DNA of 51,169 nt from Oscillospiraceae bacterium (GCA_015067585.1 SVMC01000011.1:1-51169); one strand, 5' to 3'; positions 9,366 through 17,906 are shown, numbered from the stretch's first letter. The notes: a model not told the origin generated them from the sequence alone. Numbers and translations are program-made.

Positions 9366-10400
9366 ATGTCTAACTTCAAGTTTTCCGTAGGCCCCTGGAA
9401 TGTCCATCCCGGTGCCGACTCTTACGGTCCCGAAACCCGCAGCGAGGTTGAGTTGGAAGAAAAGTTTGCCAAATTCGCAGAGCTTGGCTTCTCCGCTGTG
9501 CAGTTCCACGACGATGATGCCGTTCCCAACATGAACAACATGACCGAAGAGGAGATCAAGGAATATGCCCGCGGCGTCAAGAAGCTGCTGGACAAGTATA
9601 ACCTCAAGGCCGAGTTCGTTGCACCCCGCCTGTGGATGGACCCCCACACCAAGGACGGCGGCTACATGAGCGGCAGCGAAGAAGACCGCGAATATGCCAT
9701 GTGGCGCACCTATCGCTCCATCGACATCGCCAAGGAGCTGGGCACCGACCTGCTGGTGCTGTGGCTGGCCCGTGAAGGCACCCTGTGCGCTGAGAGCAAG
9801 AGCCCCGTTTGGGCCACCAAGGCACTCATCGACGCCATCAACAAGATGCTGGCTTATGACGAGAATATCCGCGTTTGCATCGAACCCAAACCCAACGAAC
9901 CCATTGACCGTTCCATCTGCGGCACCATGGGCCATGTGATGGCAGTTTCCGCCGCCACCATCGACCCCAAGCGCGTCGGCGGCAACCTGGAATCCGCCCA
10001 TGCCGTTCTGGCAGGTCTGGACCCCGCCCATGAGATCGGCTTCGCCATGGCATTTGATAAGCTGTTTACCGTTCACCTAAACGATCAGAACTCCATCCGC
10101 TATGACCAGGACAAATCCTTCGGCGTGGAAAACCTGCGTTCCGCCTTCAATCAGGTCAAGGTGCTGGTGGAAAACGGCTACGGCTCCAAGGGCGAATATG
10201 TGGGTCTGGATGTGAAGGCCATGCGTACCACCTCCGATGAGGACCGCTATGAGCATCTGAAGAACTCCCTTAGCATCTTCAAGGCGCTGGAAGAAAAGGT
10301 CGCCCGCTACGACTACGAATATGCCAATAAGCTCATCGCAGAGCGGAAGTTCGAGCAGCTTGAGATGTACACCATGAACCTCATCATGGGTCTGGTCTGA
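9366..10400 (+). CDS. Xylose-isomerase-like TIM-barrel sugar isomerase
   Basis: A 344-residue protein resembling actinobacterial-type (class I) xylose isomerase along most of its length. It keeps FHDDD (H48 and D51, the catalytic His/Asp pair), REG at 136-138, EPKPNEP with E173 and K175, E209 and H212, DQD at 247-249 and D282. These match the metal and catalytic residues of the family as I know them. One differs: the Asp that binds metal in the segment F-H-I-D-L-N is His (H237 in FTVHLN). The protein is also about 40 residues shorter than Streptomyces xylose isomerase. Substrate may therefore differ from xylose. AGGAGG precedes the ATG by 8 bases. It is the first gene of a three-gene operon. 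Confidence 0.82.
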   Translation: MSNFKFSVGPWNVHPGADSYGPETRSEVELEEKFAKFAELGFSAVQFHDDDAVPNMNNMTEEEIKEYARGVKKLLDKYNLKAEFVAPRLWMDPHTKDGGYMSGSEEDREYAMWRTYRSIDIAKELGTDLLVLWLAREGTLCAESKSPVWATKALIDAINKMLAYDENIRVCIEPKPNEPIDRSICGTMGHVMAVSAATIDPKRVGGNLESAHAVLAGLDPAHEIGFAMAFDKLFTVHLNDQNSIRYDQDKSFGVENLRSAFNQVKVLVENGYGSKGEYVGLDVKAMRTTSDEDRYEHLKNSLSIFKALEEKVARYDYEYANKLIAERKFEQLEMYTMNLIMGLV

Positions 10401-10427
10401 TCCCCTTCTCCCTTGGAGATACATTAC

Positions 10428-11540
10428 ATGAAAAAGAAAATCATTGCGGCAGGTCATATCTGCCTGGATATCACGCCGGTATTCTCCACCAAGGCGAAGT
10501 TCAGCAGTGTCGGGGAGATCTTAGTCCCCGGCAAGCTGGTGCATATGGACGATGCGGATGTACACACCGGCGGCAGTGTTGCCAACACCGGTCTTGCGCT
10601 GAAGATCTTAGGCGCGGATGTCCGTCTGCTGGGCAAGGTGGGAAATGATGCCTTCGGCGCTATGGTGCGGGATATCGCACTCAGCTATGGTGCTGACGGC
10701 CTCATCGTAGACGACGGCAGCTCCACCTCCTATTCCGTGGTGGTGGCAGTGCCGGGTGTGGACCGCATTTTCCTGCACAACCCCGGCGCCAACAATACAT
10801 TCTCCAACAGCGATATTCCGGACGAAGCGCTAAAGGATGCCGCCCTGTTCCACTTCGGCTACCCCTCCCTGATGGAGAAAATGTATGAGAACAAGGGCGC
10901 GGAAATGGCCGCCACCTTCCGCCGGATGAAGGCCCTCGGCATCGCCACCAGCCTGGACCTGGCGGCGGTGGACCCGGATACCGAAGCGGGCAGAAACGAT
11001 TGGGAAGCTTTTCTCACCGCCGTACTGCCGGAGACGGACTTCTTCGTGCCCAGCTTTGAAGAGCTGTGCTATATGCTGGACCGTCCCGCCTATGACGCCC
11101 TGGCTGCCCTTGGCGGCGACATGATCGCGCATCTTGACATGAAGCGGGATGTGGCTCCGCTGGCAGAGCGCTGCCTTGCCATGGGTGCCAAAGCCGTGCT
11201 GATCAAGTGCGGCACTGCGGGGATGTACTACCGTACCGCACCCCTTGAGGAAATGCGGAAGGTGGGCAGCCGTTTGGAGCTGAACCCGGAGCTTTGGGCA
11301 GACGCACAGGGTGTGCAGCCCTGCTTCCGGGCAGATCAGGTGCTCTCCGGCACCGGTGCCGGCGACACCAGCATCGCCGCCTTCCTGATGGCGGCAGCAG
11401 AAGGCAAGGCCCCTGCTCAGTGCGCGGCACTGGCTGCGGCGGAGGGTGCCTGCGCCGTCACTTCTTACGATGCCCTTGGCGGTCTGCAGCCGCTGAATGT
11501 TCTGGAGGCCAGAATTGCCTCCGGCTGGGAAACAATGTGA
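10428..11540 (+). CDS. PfkB-family carbohydrate kinase
   Basis: A 370-residue ribokinase-type kinase. The N-terminal signature region GGSVANTGLALKILGADVRLLGKVGNDAFG and the C-terminal motif SGTGAGDTSIAAFL, with the catalytic Asp in GAGD, are present. It is somewhat longer than the usual 300-330 residues. The ATG at 10428 has GGAG 9 bases upstream; an in-frame TTG at 10413 overlaps that site. Between the isomerase and aldolase, it should phosphorylate the ketose made by the former. The phosphorylated carbon and the sugar are not known. Confidence 0.87.
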   Translation: MKKKIIAAGHICLDITPVFSTKAKFSSVGEILVPGKLVHMDDADVHTGGSVANTGLALKILGADVRLLGKVGNDAFGAMVRDIALSYGADGLIVDDGSSTSYSVVVAVPGVDRIFLHNPGANNTFSNSDIPDEALKDAALFHFGYPSLMEKMYENKGAEMAATFRRMKALGIATSLDLAAVDPDTEAGRNDWEAFLTAVLPETDFFVPSFEELCYMLDRPAYDALAALGGDMIAHLDMKRDVAPLAERCLAMGAKAVLIKCGTAGMYYRTAPLEEMRKVGSRLELNPELWADAQGVQPCFRADQVLSGTGAGDTSIAAFLMAAAEGKAPAQCAALAAAEGACAVTSYDALGGLQPLNVLEARIASGWETM

Positions 11541-11548
11541 GGTAGATT

Positions 11549-12394
11549 ATGCTTGTAAATATGTATGAAATTCTGGAAAAGGCCAAGGAAGGCAAATATG
11601 GCGTTGGCTTTTTCAATGCGGTCAATGTGGAAATGGGCAGAGCGGTCATCGAAACCGCGGAAGAGCTGAATGCCCCCGTGATCGTGGGTACCGCACAGGT
11701 GCTGCTGCCCGCTATGGAACTGGAGCGGGTGGCGGAATACCTGATCCCCATGGCAAAAAAGGCCAAGGTGCCCGTATGCGTCCATTATGACCATGGTCTG
11801 ACCTTTGAAAAGTGCATGGAGGCCCTGCAGCTTGGCTTCTCCTCCATCATGTATGACTGCTCCACCGATTCCTATGAGGAAAATGTGGCAAAGGTGGCGG
11901 AAATGGTCAAGATCTGCCATGCCATGAACATCACCGTGGAAGGTGAGCTGGGTCATGTGGGCGATAACGAGGGCAGCGGCAAGCTGGAGAACCCCAGCGA
12001 CTATTTCACCGACCCCGAAATGGCACGGGACTTCGTGCAGCGCACCGGTGTGGACGCCCTTGCAGTGGCAGTGGGCAACTCCCACGGCGACTACAAGTTC
12101 CCCCCGAAGCTGGACTTCGACCGCATCGCAGCCATCCGGGAAGCCACGGGCCTCCCTCTGGTACTCCACGGCGGCAGCGGCCTGTCGGATGATGATTTCC
12201 GCAAGGCTGTGGCCCTTGGTGTCCATAAGGTGAACATTTTCACCGACATCGACAAGGCCGGTAAGGCAGGCGTGGAAGAAGGTCTCGCCGCCGGTGCCAA
12301 GACCATGATGGGCCTGATCCCCTACGAGATCGCCGCCATGAAAAAGGTGGTGGCTGAGAAGATCACCCTGTTTGGCAGTGTCGGCAAGGCATAA
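11549..12394 (+). CDS. Class II (zinc) ketose-bisphosphate aldolase family
   Basis: A 281-residue class II aldolase. It has VHYDHG (catalytic D81, zinc ligand H82), EGELGHVG, the zinc-ligand segment AVAVGNSHGDYK, LVLHGGSGL and KVNIFTD, which together form the zinc and phosphate sites of the fructose-bisphosphate/tagatose-bisphosphate aldolase family. These enzymes make dihydroxyacetone phosphate plus an aldehyde. GAGG overlaps the preceding stop codon and lies 6 bases before the ATG. As the last gene of the operon it should split the phosphorylated ketose. IolJ-type specificity is also possible. Confidence 0.88.
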   Translation: MLVNMYEILEKAKEGKYGVGFFNAVNVEMGRAVIETAEELNAPVIVGTAQVLLPAMELERVAEYLIPMAKKAKVPVCVHYDHGLTFEKCMEALQLGFSSIMYDCSTDSYEENVAKVAEMVKICHAMNITVEGELGHVGDNEGSGKLENPSDYFTDPEMARDFVQRTGVDALAVAVGNSHGDYKFPPKLDFDRIAAIREATGLPLVLHGGSGLSDDDFRKAVALGVHKVNIFTDIDKAGKAGVEEGLAAGAKTMMGLIPYEIAAMKKVVAEKITLFGSVGKA

Positions 12395-12408
12395 AATCAT
12401 CATAAAAA

Positions 12409-12456
12409 ACATCCCCGCATGGGAACCGTTCTTCGGCTCTCATGCGGGTTGTTCTT
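12409..12456 (+). terminator. Terminator of the sugar operon
   Basis: CCCGCATG and CATGCGGG form the core of a stem-loop that is followed by TTGTTCTT. It lies 15 bases after the aldolase stop. The remaining ~90 bases to the next gene hold nothing I recognise. Confidence 0.7.
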
Positions 12457-12548
12457 GCAATGACATATCGATAAAAAGTTCCTATTGATCGAAGCTGCTC
12501 TCCCGGAAAGCACTTGGGTCGGCAAAGCTTCTTTCGGACGGGTTTGCC

Positions 12549-14318
12549 TTATTTCCCATTCAAATAGCGCATCATGATGGAGGCAATCTGCTCACGGGTA
12601 GCGCTGTTCAAAGGGTTGAGCCAGGTCACATCCCCAACAGAGGCCCCGGTAATGATCTTATGTTCGATGGCCCAGAGCATTGCATCCACAGCAAAGCTGC
12701 TGACCTTGTCTGCATCGGGGTAGGTGTCGAGGCTGCCCTCTGCCTTGGTGCCGCCGTCATAGCGGAAGAGGATGGTGGCGATCTGCTCCCGGGTGATGGC
12801 AGCATCCGGGGCAAATTTGCCATTGCCTACGCCGTTGACGATGTTATTTGCTGCAGCCCATTCCACCGCTCTGGCATACCAGGTATCCTCAGGCACATCG
12901 GAGAAGCGGCCCTGCACTTCTACCCAGGGATTTCCCGCAGCACGATAGAGGATGGTGACCAGCTGGGCACGGGATACCTGACCGGCTGGATCGAAGCGAA
13001 GCTCGCTGATGCCGTTCATCAGCCCGCTTTCCACGCAGTAGTCGATGCCTGTGTGCGCCCAGTGATCGGAACCGGGGATATCGATAAACAATGCGGCGGG
13101 GCAATCGTGATCCGGGACAAAGACAGGGCCTTTTGCGTTGAAGTGCATACGCAGGGTTCGGTTGGGCAGCTCCGTGACAAAGGCATTCTCCTCGATGCGC
13201 ACGCTCCGGTTCCACTGGGCTTCGGAGGCGGGATAGTAGAGATCCGTCAGGTTTTCGCAGAAGGCAAAGGCACCGCTTCCCAAGTATTGGATGCCCGCCG
13301 GGAAGGTGATGTTCGTCAGGCGATCGCAGCCGTAAAAAGCACTTTCTCCGATGCTCCGTACGCCATCCGGGAGGACGATCCCTTTCAGGCTTTCGCAGCT
13401 TGAGAACATGGAATATGTAATGGCAGTAAGACCTTTCGGCAGCTTCGCATAGAGCAGATCTTCACAGCCGAGGCAAAGACCATCACCGACCTTCGTCACA
13501 CTGTCCGGAAGAATCAGCTCTTTGAGACCCCAACAGGAGCTGAAGGCATATTCGCCAATGGTGGTGAGGCCGTCGGGGATCGTGATGTTTTCCAGACCGA
13601 AGCAGCCGGAAAAGGCGGTTCTTCCGATCTCCTTCACACTGCCCGGCACAACAAAGTGGCCATAAAAGGATTCCGGGCAAAGGATCAGCTTGGTCTTGTC
13701 CTTATTGTACAAAGCGCCCTGATCATCGTTGCTGAAAGCGGGATGATCCGCCCGCACATAGAAGCCGGAGATGTAGTCGCTGCCGGAAAAGCTGGTCTCG
13801 GCAAACTGCGTCAGGCTATTGGGAAGCTGCACGCCGGTAAGCGCCGGGCAATAATAAAAGGCATTGTGCTCAAGGGTGGTGAGCCCTTCGGGAAGAGAGA
13901 TCTCAGTCAGTGCCCAGCAGCAGGCGAAGCCGTGATCCCGGATGATCTTCAGGCCCTTCGGCAGGGTCAGATTCTCCAGATCATAGCAGCCATAGAATGC
14001 GGAGGAGCCAATGGTGGTGACACTGTCGCCAAGGATCGCGCTTGTCAGTGCCTCGCAATTCGAGAAGGCCCCGGCGCCGATGGTGGTAACACCGTTTTCC
14101 ACGATCAGGCTTGTAACCTGGGTCTTTTCCCACGGGGTAGCGGCACCGAGATAATCGTTCATGGGGCCGCTGCCGGAAATGGTCAGGGTGCCGTTTTGCA
14201 GCTTCCATGTCAGGTTGCTGCCGCAGGTGCCGCTGTCTGCCGCCTGAACCGTCGGCAGCATGAGAAGCAGCAGAGAAACGGCCAGAAAGAGGCTGAGAAG
14301 CCTTTGGATTTTCTTCAT
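12549..14318 (-). CDS. Secreted BspA-type leucine-rich-repeat protein with SLH anchor
   Basis: A 589-residue exported protein. Residues 1-27 are a signal peptide (MKKIQRLLSLFLAV...TVQAAD). Residues from about 30 to 390 form many ~23-residue LRR_5 repeats with the pattern IGxxAFxxCxxLxxIxLPxxL, typical of Treponema/Bacteroides BspA-like surface proteins and often linked to adhesion. Three SLH repeats fill residues ~415-589. The tail (SATREQIASIMMRYLNGK) closely matches those of the two SLH genes at the left edge. GAAAGAAGG precedes the ATG. It is monocistronic with its own strong promoter. The binding partner is unknown. Confidence 0.9.
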   Translation of the reverse strand: MKKIQRLLSLFLAVSLLLLMLPTVQAADSGTCGSNLTWKLQNGTLTISGSGPMNDYLGAATPWEKTQVTSLIVENGVTTIGAGAFSNCEALTSAILGDSVTTIGSSAFYGCYDLENLTLPKGLKIIRDHGFACCWALTEISLPEGLTTLEHNAFYYCPALTGVQLPNSLTQFAETSFSGSDYISGFYVRADHPAFSNDDQGALYNKDKTKLILCPESFYGHFVVPGSVKEIGRTAFSGCFGLENITIPDGLTTIGEYAFSSCWGLKELILPDSVTKVGDGLCLGCEDLLYAKLPKGLTAITYSMFSSCESLKGIVLPDGVRSIGESAFYGCDRLTNITFPAGIQYLGSGAFAFCENLTDLYYPASEAQWNRSVRIEENAFVTELPNRTLRMHFNAKGPVFVPDHDCPAALFIDIPGSDHWAHTGIDYCVESGLMNGISELRFDPAGQVSRAQLVTILYRAAGNPWVEVQGRFSDVPEDTWYARAVEWAAANNIVNGVGNGKFAPDAAITREQIATILFRYDGGTKAEGSLDTYPDADKVSSFAVDAMLWAIEHKIITGASVGDVTWLNPLNSATREQIASIMMRYLNGK

Positions 14319-14365
14319 ACATAAAACCTTCTTTCTTTAAATTTACACGAGTTTAACCTAACCTT

Positions 14366-14394
14366 AATATAGCACAAGTCGAAGGAATTTTCAA
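14366..14394 (-). promoter_or_regulatory. Promoter of the LRR/SLH gene
   Basis: On the minus strand TTGAAA and TATATT are separated by exactly 17 bases, about 48 bases before the start codon. Confidence 0.65.
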
Positions 14395-14422
14395 GCGGCT
14401 GGCCGAAGCTTCCGTTTCGGTC

Positions 14423-14460
14423 AAAAAAGCGCCCCGTTTCTGCAAACGGAGCGCTTTTTA
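14423..14460 (-). terminator. Terminator of glgP (both strands)
   Basis: A long stem (AAAAAGCGC...GCGCTTTTT with inner CCGTTT/AAACGG) starts 9 bases after the glgP stop and ends in a T-run on both strands. Confidence 0.85.
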
Positions 14461-14468
14461 TCGATCGA

Positions 14469-16811
14469 TTATTCTTCGCCGGAAAGGGTGGCGGGCTTGA
14501 TGTGCCAGATATCGGCGGCATACTGCCGGATGGTGCGGTCGGAGGAGAACTTGCCGGCGCGGGCAATGTTCAGCAAGCACTTCTGGCCAAAGGCCCGGCG
14601 GTCACGGTAATCCCGGTTGGCGCGGAGCTTTGCTTCCTGATAGGAGGCGAAGTCCAGCAGGTGGAAGTAATGGTCGGGGCTGTGCCAGCTTGCGCCGTCC
14701 AGCAGGGCGGTGAACAGTTCACGCTGTTCATCGTCGGTTTCCACAGTGCCGTCCACCAGGGTGTTGACCACGCGGCGGATGCGGGGATTTGCGGTATAGA
14801 TGCCGCGGCTCTGATAGTTGCCGCGGGCGGCGTTGATCTCTTCCACGGTCATGCCGAAGGGATAGTTGTTCTCTTCGCCGGCCTGCTGGAATATCTCCAC
14901 ATTGGCGCCGTCCCGGGTGCCCAGGGTCACAGCGCCGTTGAGCATCAGCTTCATGTTGCCGGTGCCGGAGGCTTCGGTGCCTGCGGGAGAGATCTGCTCG
15001 GAGATATCGGCGGCGGGGATGATGTGCTCGGCGTAGGAGCAGTTATAGTTCTGCACGAAGACCACACGCAGCTTATCTGCCACATCGGGATCATTGTTGA
15101 TGAGCTTGGCGATGCGGTTGATATAGCGGATGATGGCCTTGGCTCTGCGGTAGCCGGGGGCGGACTTGGCGCCGAAGATGAATGCGGTGGGGGTGAAGTC
15201 CCGGATGGAGCCATCCTTCAGGCCGAAGTAGATGTCCATGATGGACAGGGCGTTGAGCAGCTGACGCTTATACTCATGCAGGCGCTTGACCTGCACATCG
15301 AAAATGAAGTTGGGATCCAGGTCGACACCTTCCCGCTGTTCGATGATCTCGGCAAGCTGCAGCTTCTTCAGGTACTTGACGCCGTTGAAGCGGTCGATGA
15401 GGCGGCGGTCGATCTTGTTTTCGATCTCACGCAGGGAATCCAGGTCCTTCAGGAAGTCCTTACCCACCTGGGCTTCCAGCACCTCGGTAAGCTCGGGGTT
15501 GCACAGACCCATCCAGCGTCTGGGGGTGACGCCGTTGGTCTTATTCTGGAAGCGTTCGGGGAAAATGCCGTACCAGTCACGGAAGACATCGTTCTTCAGG
15601 ATCTCCGTATGGATCTGGGCAACGCCGTTGACATAGCTGGAGACATAGACGGAGAGGTTTGCCATATGGGCGGAATTGTCCCGGATGATGAACAGGCCGG
15701 GATGCTCACTCTTCAGGCGGGCGTCGATCTTGCGGATGATGTCCACAATTTCGGGAACCACGGAAGCCATCAGGTTCAGGTCCCACTTTTCAAGGGCTTC
15801 GCCCATGACGGTGTGGTTGGTATAATTGAAGGTGGAGCGGGCCACTTCGAAAGCTTCTTCGAAGCTCAGACCGTTCTTCATCAGCAGGCGGATCAGCTCG
15901 GGGATGGACATGGCGGGATGGGTGTCGTTGAGCTGGATGGAGGCGAATTCACCGAACTTCTTCAGATCGCCGTGATCCCGCTGGTAGACCCGCAGAATGT
16001 CCTGCAGGGAAGCGGAGGAGATGACATACTGCTGCTTGATGCGCAGACGCTTGCCTTCGTAGGTGGAGTCGTTGGGGTAGAGCACACGGGTGATATCCTC
16101 AGCTCTGTTCTTTGCGTCCAATGCGCGGGCATAGTCCTGGGCATTGAAGGCGTCAAAGTCCAGTTCTTCCACAGCTTCGCACTGCCACAGGCGCAGGGTG
16201 CCGATGTTGTCGGTGCCGTAGCCGATGATGGGCATATCGTAGGGGACAGCCAGCACAGTCTGGTCAGCAAACTCGATGGTGGTGGTGTGGTTGTCACGGC
16301 GGTAGCTCCAGGGATCGCCGTAGTGGGTCCAGTCGTCCGCCAGCTCACGCTGAGAACCGTTGTCATCGAAGCGCTGCTTGAACAGGCCGAACTTATAGCG
16401 CAGACCGTAGCCGCTCAGGGGCAGGTCGCAGGACACCGCGGAGTCCAGGAAGCAGGCAGCCAGACGGCCGAGACCGCCGTTGCCCAGAGCAGCATCCTCG
16501 ATCTCTTCCAGGCAGGAGAGATCTACGCCCTTCTTTGCAAAGGCGTCACGGATCTGGGGCAGGATGCCCAGGTTATAGAGGTTGGAGAACACCAGACGGC
16601 CCATCAGATATTCCGCAGAGAAGTAGAATGCCTTGCGGCTCTGGGCGCGGAGCTGACGATGCTGGGTCCAGCAATCGTTGATCTCCATCATCACCGCCTG
16701 ACCCAGCGCATCATGCAGCTGCTGAGGCGTGGCACTGTCCATCTTGGTGTCGTGGTTGTATTTCAAAAGGGCTTGCGTCCACTGAAGGATTCTGTCGCAA
16801 TCATATTTCAT
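14469..16811 (-). CDS. glgP: Glycogen/starch/alpha-glucan phosphorylase
   Basis: A 780-residue GT35 phosphorylase that releases glucose 1-phosphate from alpha-1,4-glucan. The pyridoxal-phosphate lysine lies in EASGTGNMKLMLNG near residue 620. RKAFYFSAEYLMGR and LGNGGLGRLAACFLDS are family hallmarks near the N-terminus. It is slightly shorter than E. coli GlgP, chiefly at the ends. GGAG precedes the ATG by about 8 bases. No other glycogen gene is adjacent, so it is expressed alone from its own promoter. Confidence 0.96.
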   Translation of the reverse strand: MKYDCDRILQWTQALLKYNHDTKMDSATPQQLHDALGQAVMMEINDCWTQHRQLRAQSRKAFYFSAEYLMGRLVFSNLYNLGILPQIRDAFAKKGVDLSCLEEIEDAALGNGGLGRLAACFLDSAVSCDLPLSGYGLRYKFGLFKQRFDDNGSQRELADDWTHYGDPWSYRRDNHTTTIEFADQTVLAVPYDMPIIGYGTDNIGTLRLWQCEAVEELDFDAFNAQDYARALDAKNRAEDITRVLYPNDSTYEGKRLRIKQQYVISSASLQDILRVYQRDHGDLKKFGEFASIQLNDTHPAMSIPELIRLLMKNGLSFEEAFEVARSTFNYTNHTVMGEALEKWDLNLMASVVPEIVDIIRKIDARLKSEHPGLFIIRDNSAHMANLSVYVSSYVNGVAQIHTEILKNDVFRDWYGIFPERFQNKTNGVTPRRWMGLCNPELTEVLEAQVGKDFLKDLDSLREIENKIDRRLIDRFNGVKYLKKLQLAEIIEQREGVDLDPNFIFDVQVKRLHEYKRQLLNALSIMDIYFGLKDGSIRDFTPTAFIFGAKSAPGYRRAKAIIRYINRIAKLINNDPDVADKLRVVFVQNYNCSYAEHIIPAADISEQISPAGTEASGTGNMKLMLNGAVTLGTRDGANVEIFQQAGEENNYPFGMTVEEINAARGNYQSRGIYTANPRIRRVVNTLVDGTVETDDEQRELFTALLDGASWHSPDHYFHLLDFASYQEAKLRANRDYRDRRAFGQKCLLNIARAGKFSSDRTIRQYAADIWHIKPATLSGEE

Positions 16812-16846
16812 AAGATATGCTCCTGTTCTGTCACAAGATATCCCAT

Positions 16847-16875
16847 ATCATACCATTATTTTGCCCGAAAAGCAA
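16847..16875 (-). promoter_or_regulatory. Promoter of glgP
   Basis: On the minus strand TTGCTT and TATGAT are 17 bases apart with a TG one base upstream of the -10 (TGGTATGAT). The -10 lies 36 bases before the start codon. Confidence 0.6.
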
Positions 16876-16986
16876 GCGGAATACCTTTCCAATAAATATA
16901 TGCAAAAACCCAGAATTTGTGTTGATTTTTGCCGAAAAAAACAGGATTCTTTCGCCGGACGAAATCTCCCGCCAAAAAAACAGTCC

Positions 16987-17015
16987 TTGACAAACAACCG
17001 GAAAATGGGTATCTT
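16987..17015 (+). promoter_or_regulatory. Promoter of tRNA-Ala
   Basis: A perfect TTGACA, a 17-base spacer and TATCTT lie about 54 bases before the tRNA. Confidence 0.65.
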
Positions 17016-17068
17016 ATTATATGTAAGGGTTCCCAATTCTTGTATGGGTATACCAAATCAGTGAATAT

Positions 17069-17144
17069 GGGCCATTAGCTCAGCTGGGAGAGCGCCAGGT
17101 TCGCAATCTGGAGGTCAGGGGTTCGATCCCCCTATGGTCCACCA
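17069..17144 (+). tRNA. tRNA-Ala (anticodon CGC)
   Basis: A 76-base cloverleaf including an encoded CCA end. Acceptor stem GGGCCAT/ATGGTCC carries the G3-U70 pair that marks alanine tRNAs. D arm, anticodon stem CCAGG/TCTGG with loop TTCGCAA (anticodon CGC at 17102-17104, reading GCG), and T arm AGGGG-TTCGATC-CCCCT are all present. Confidence 0.96.
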
Positions 17145-17148
17145 AGAG

Positions 17149-17175
17149 AAAAGACGCCTGCGGGCGTCTTTTTTC
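17149..17175 (+). terminator. tRNA terminator inside a larger inverted repeat
   Basis: AAGACGCC/GGGCGTCTT is followed by TTTT. The stem is nested in a longer palindrome: the tRNA 3' end TGGTCCACCAAG (17136-17147) is mirrored by CTTGGTGGACCA (17175-17186). Confidence 0.8.
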
Positions 17176-17186
17176 TTGGTGGACCA

Positions 17187-17361
17187 GTGAAATTTGCCCT
17201 TAGGGCAAGTGAAATTCTGCTTCGCAGAGTGAAATTGCTTCGCAGTGAAATATTCGCTTCGCGAATGTGGGCAAATTTTATTTCACATTCGGTGGAACAC
17301 CGAATATTTCATAATGACCGCAGGTTATTATTTCACATTTGCCCCAAGGCAAATATTTCAC
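17187..17361 (+). repeat. Array of small hairpins separated by GTGAAAT / ATTTCAC
   Basis: Four GTGAAAT heptamers (17187, 17209, 17229, 17245) are each followed by a perfect hairpin with a 3-base loop (stems TTGCCC, TCTGC, TGC, ATTCGC). The right half has the heptamer inverted: ATTTCAC at 17280, 17330 and 17355, plus a variant at 17306. Between these lie further hairpins (ATTCGGTG/CACCGAAT, AATGACC/GGTTATT, ATTTGCC/GGCAAAT). The whole 175 bases can therefore fold on itself with side stems. It carries no gene. I do not know its function. Confidence 0.85.
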
Positions 17362-17424
17362 TCACTTCAAATCGTTGAATCGCAGAAGAAAATATGCTAT
17401 ATTTATAGACAAAGAGGTGATACT

Positions 17425-17898
17425 ATGAAGTTTAACGCCCACGACAGAACACCAAAAATCAAAACCAAGAAGTCTGTTAAGATTATGCTTATTATCTGCT
17501 TCGCCTTGATTCTTTTGTCATTTCTTTTCGCAGCCATCGTGTGTTCCTTGTCTATAAATAGCGTTATGCCTGCCGTTGTGATACTTACTCCTGTATTGGT
17601 GCTTGCTATACTAATTGCGATAACACAAATGGATATGGATAAAGCTTTTATTGAAATTGTTGACGATGTGATTTCTGTTACAGATTACTATTTCGGCATC
17701 AAAAAAGAAAAGATATTTTCGATGCACGAAATTAAAACCGCAGAAATTCTGATTGGTTCTTCAATGCGCGTGCACGGCTACCGGTACAGTAATGTCGGGT
17801 ATACTTACATTGTTTTTAGAGATCATGGTGGCAAATATATGTTTAAGGTTATATGTGTTCCCGAAACAAAGCAATTTTTCAGCAAATATCTTAGTTAA
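17425..17898 (+). CDS. Small membrane protein, function unknown
   Basis: A 157-residue protein with a basic N-terminus, two membrane segments (about residues 21-42 and 48-68) and a cytoplasmic C-terminal half of alternating beta-like segments (AFIEIVDDVISVTDYYFGIKKEKI...), a layout like bacterial PH-domain proteins; this fold is a guess. The ATG at 17425 is preceded by AAGAGGTGA. Codon use and base composition are AT-richer than the flanking core genes. It is monocistronic, between the hairpin array and a terminator. Confidence 0.72.
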   Translation: MKFNAHDRTPKIKTKKSVKIMLIICFALILLSFLFAAIVCSLSINSVMPAVVILTPVLVLAILIAITQMDMDKAFIEIVDDVISVTDYYFGIKKEKIFSMHEIKTAEILIGSSMRVHGYRYSNVGYTYIVFRDHGGKYMFKVICVPETKQFFSKYLS

Positions 17899-17906
17899 AC
17901 GCAAGC

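Noticed and set aside
14502-16895. A 797-codon open frame on the plus strand
   Set aside because: It is exactly antisense to glgP and its translation has the Val/Gly/Asp-rich look of a mirror frame in a high-GC gene, with no family motif or ribosome site.
17187-17361. CRISPR array
   Set aside because: The constant part is only 7 bases, spacers are hairpins of unequal length, the heptamer flips orientation midway, and there are no cas genes.
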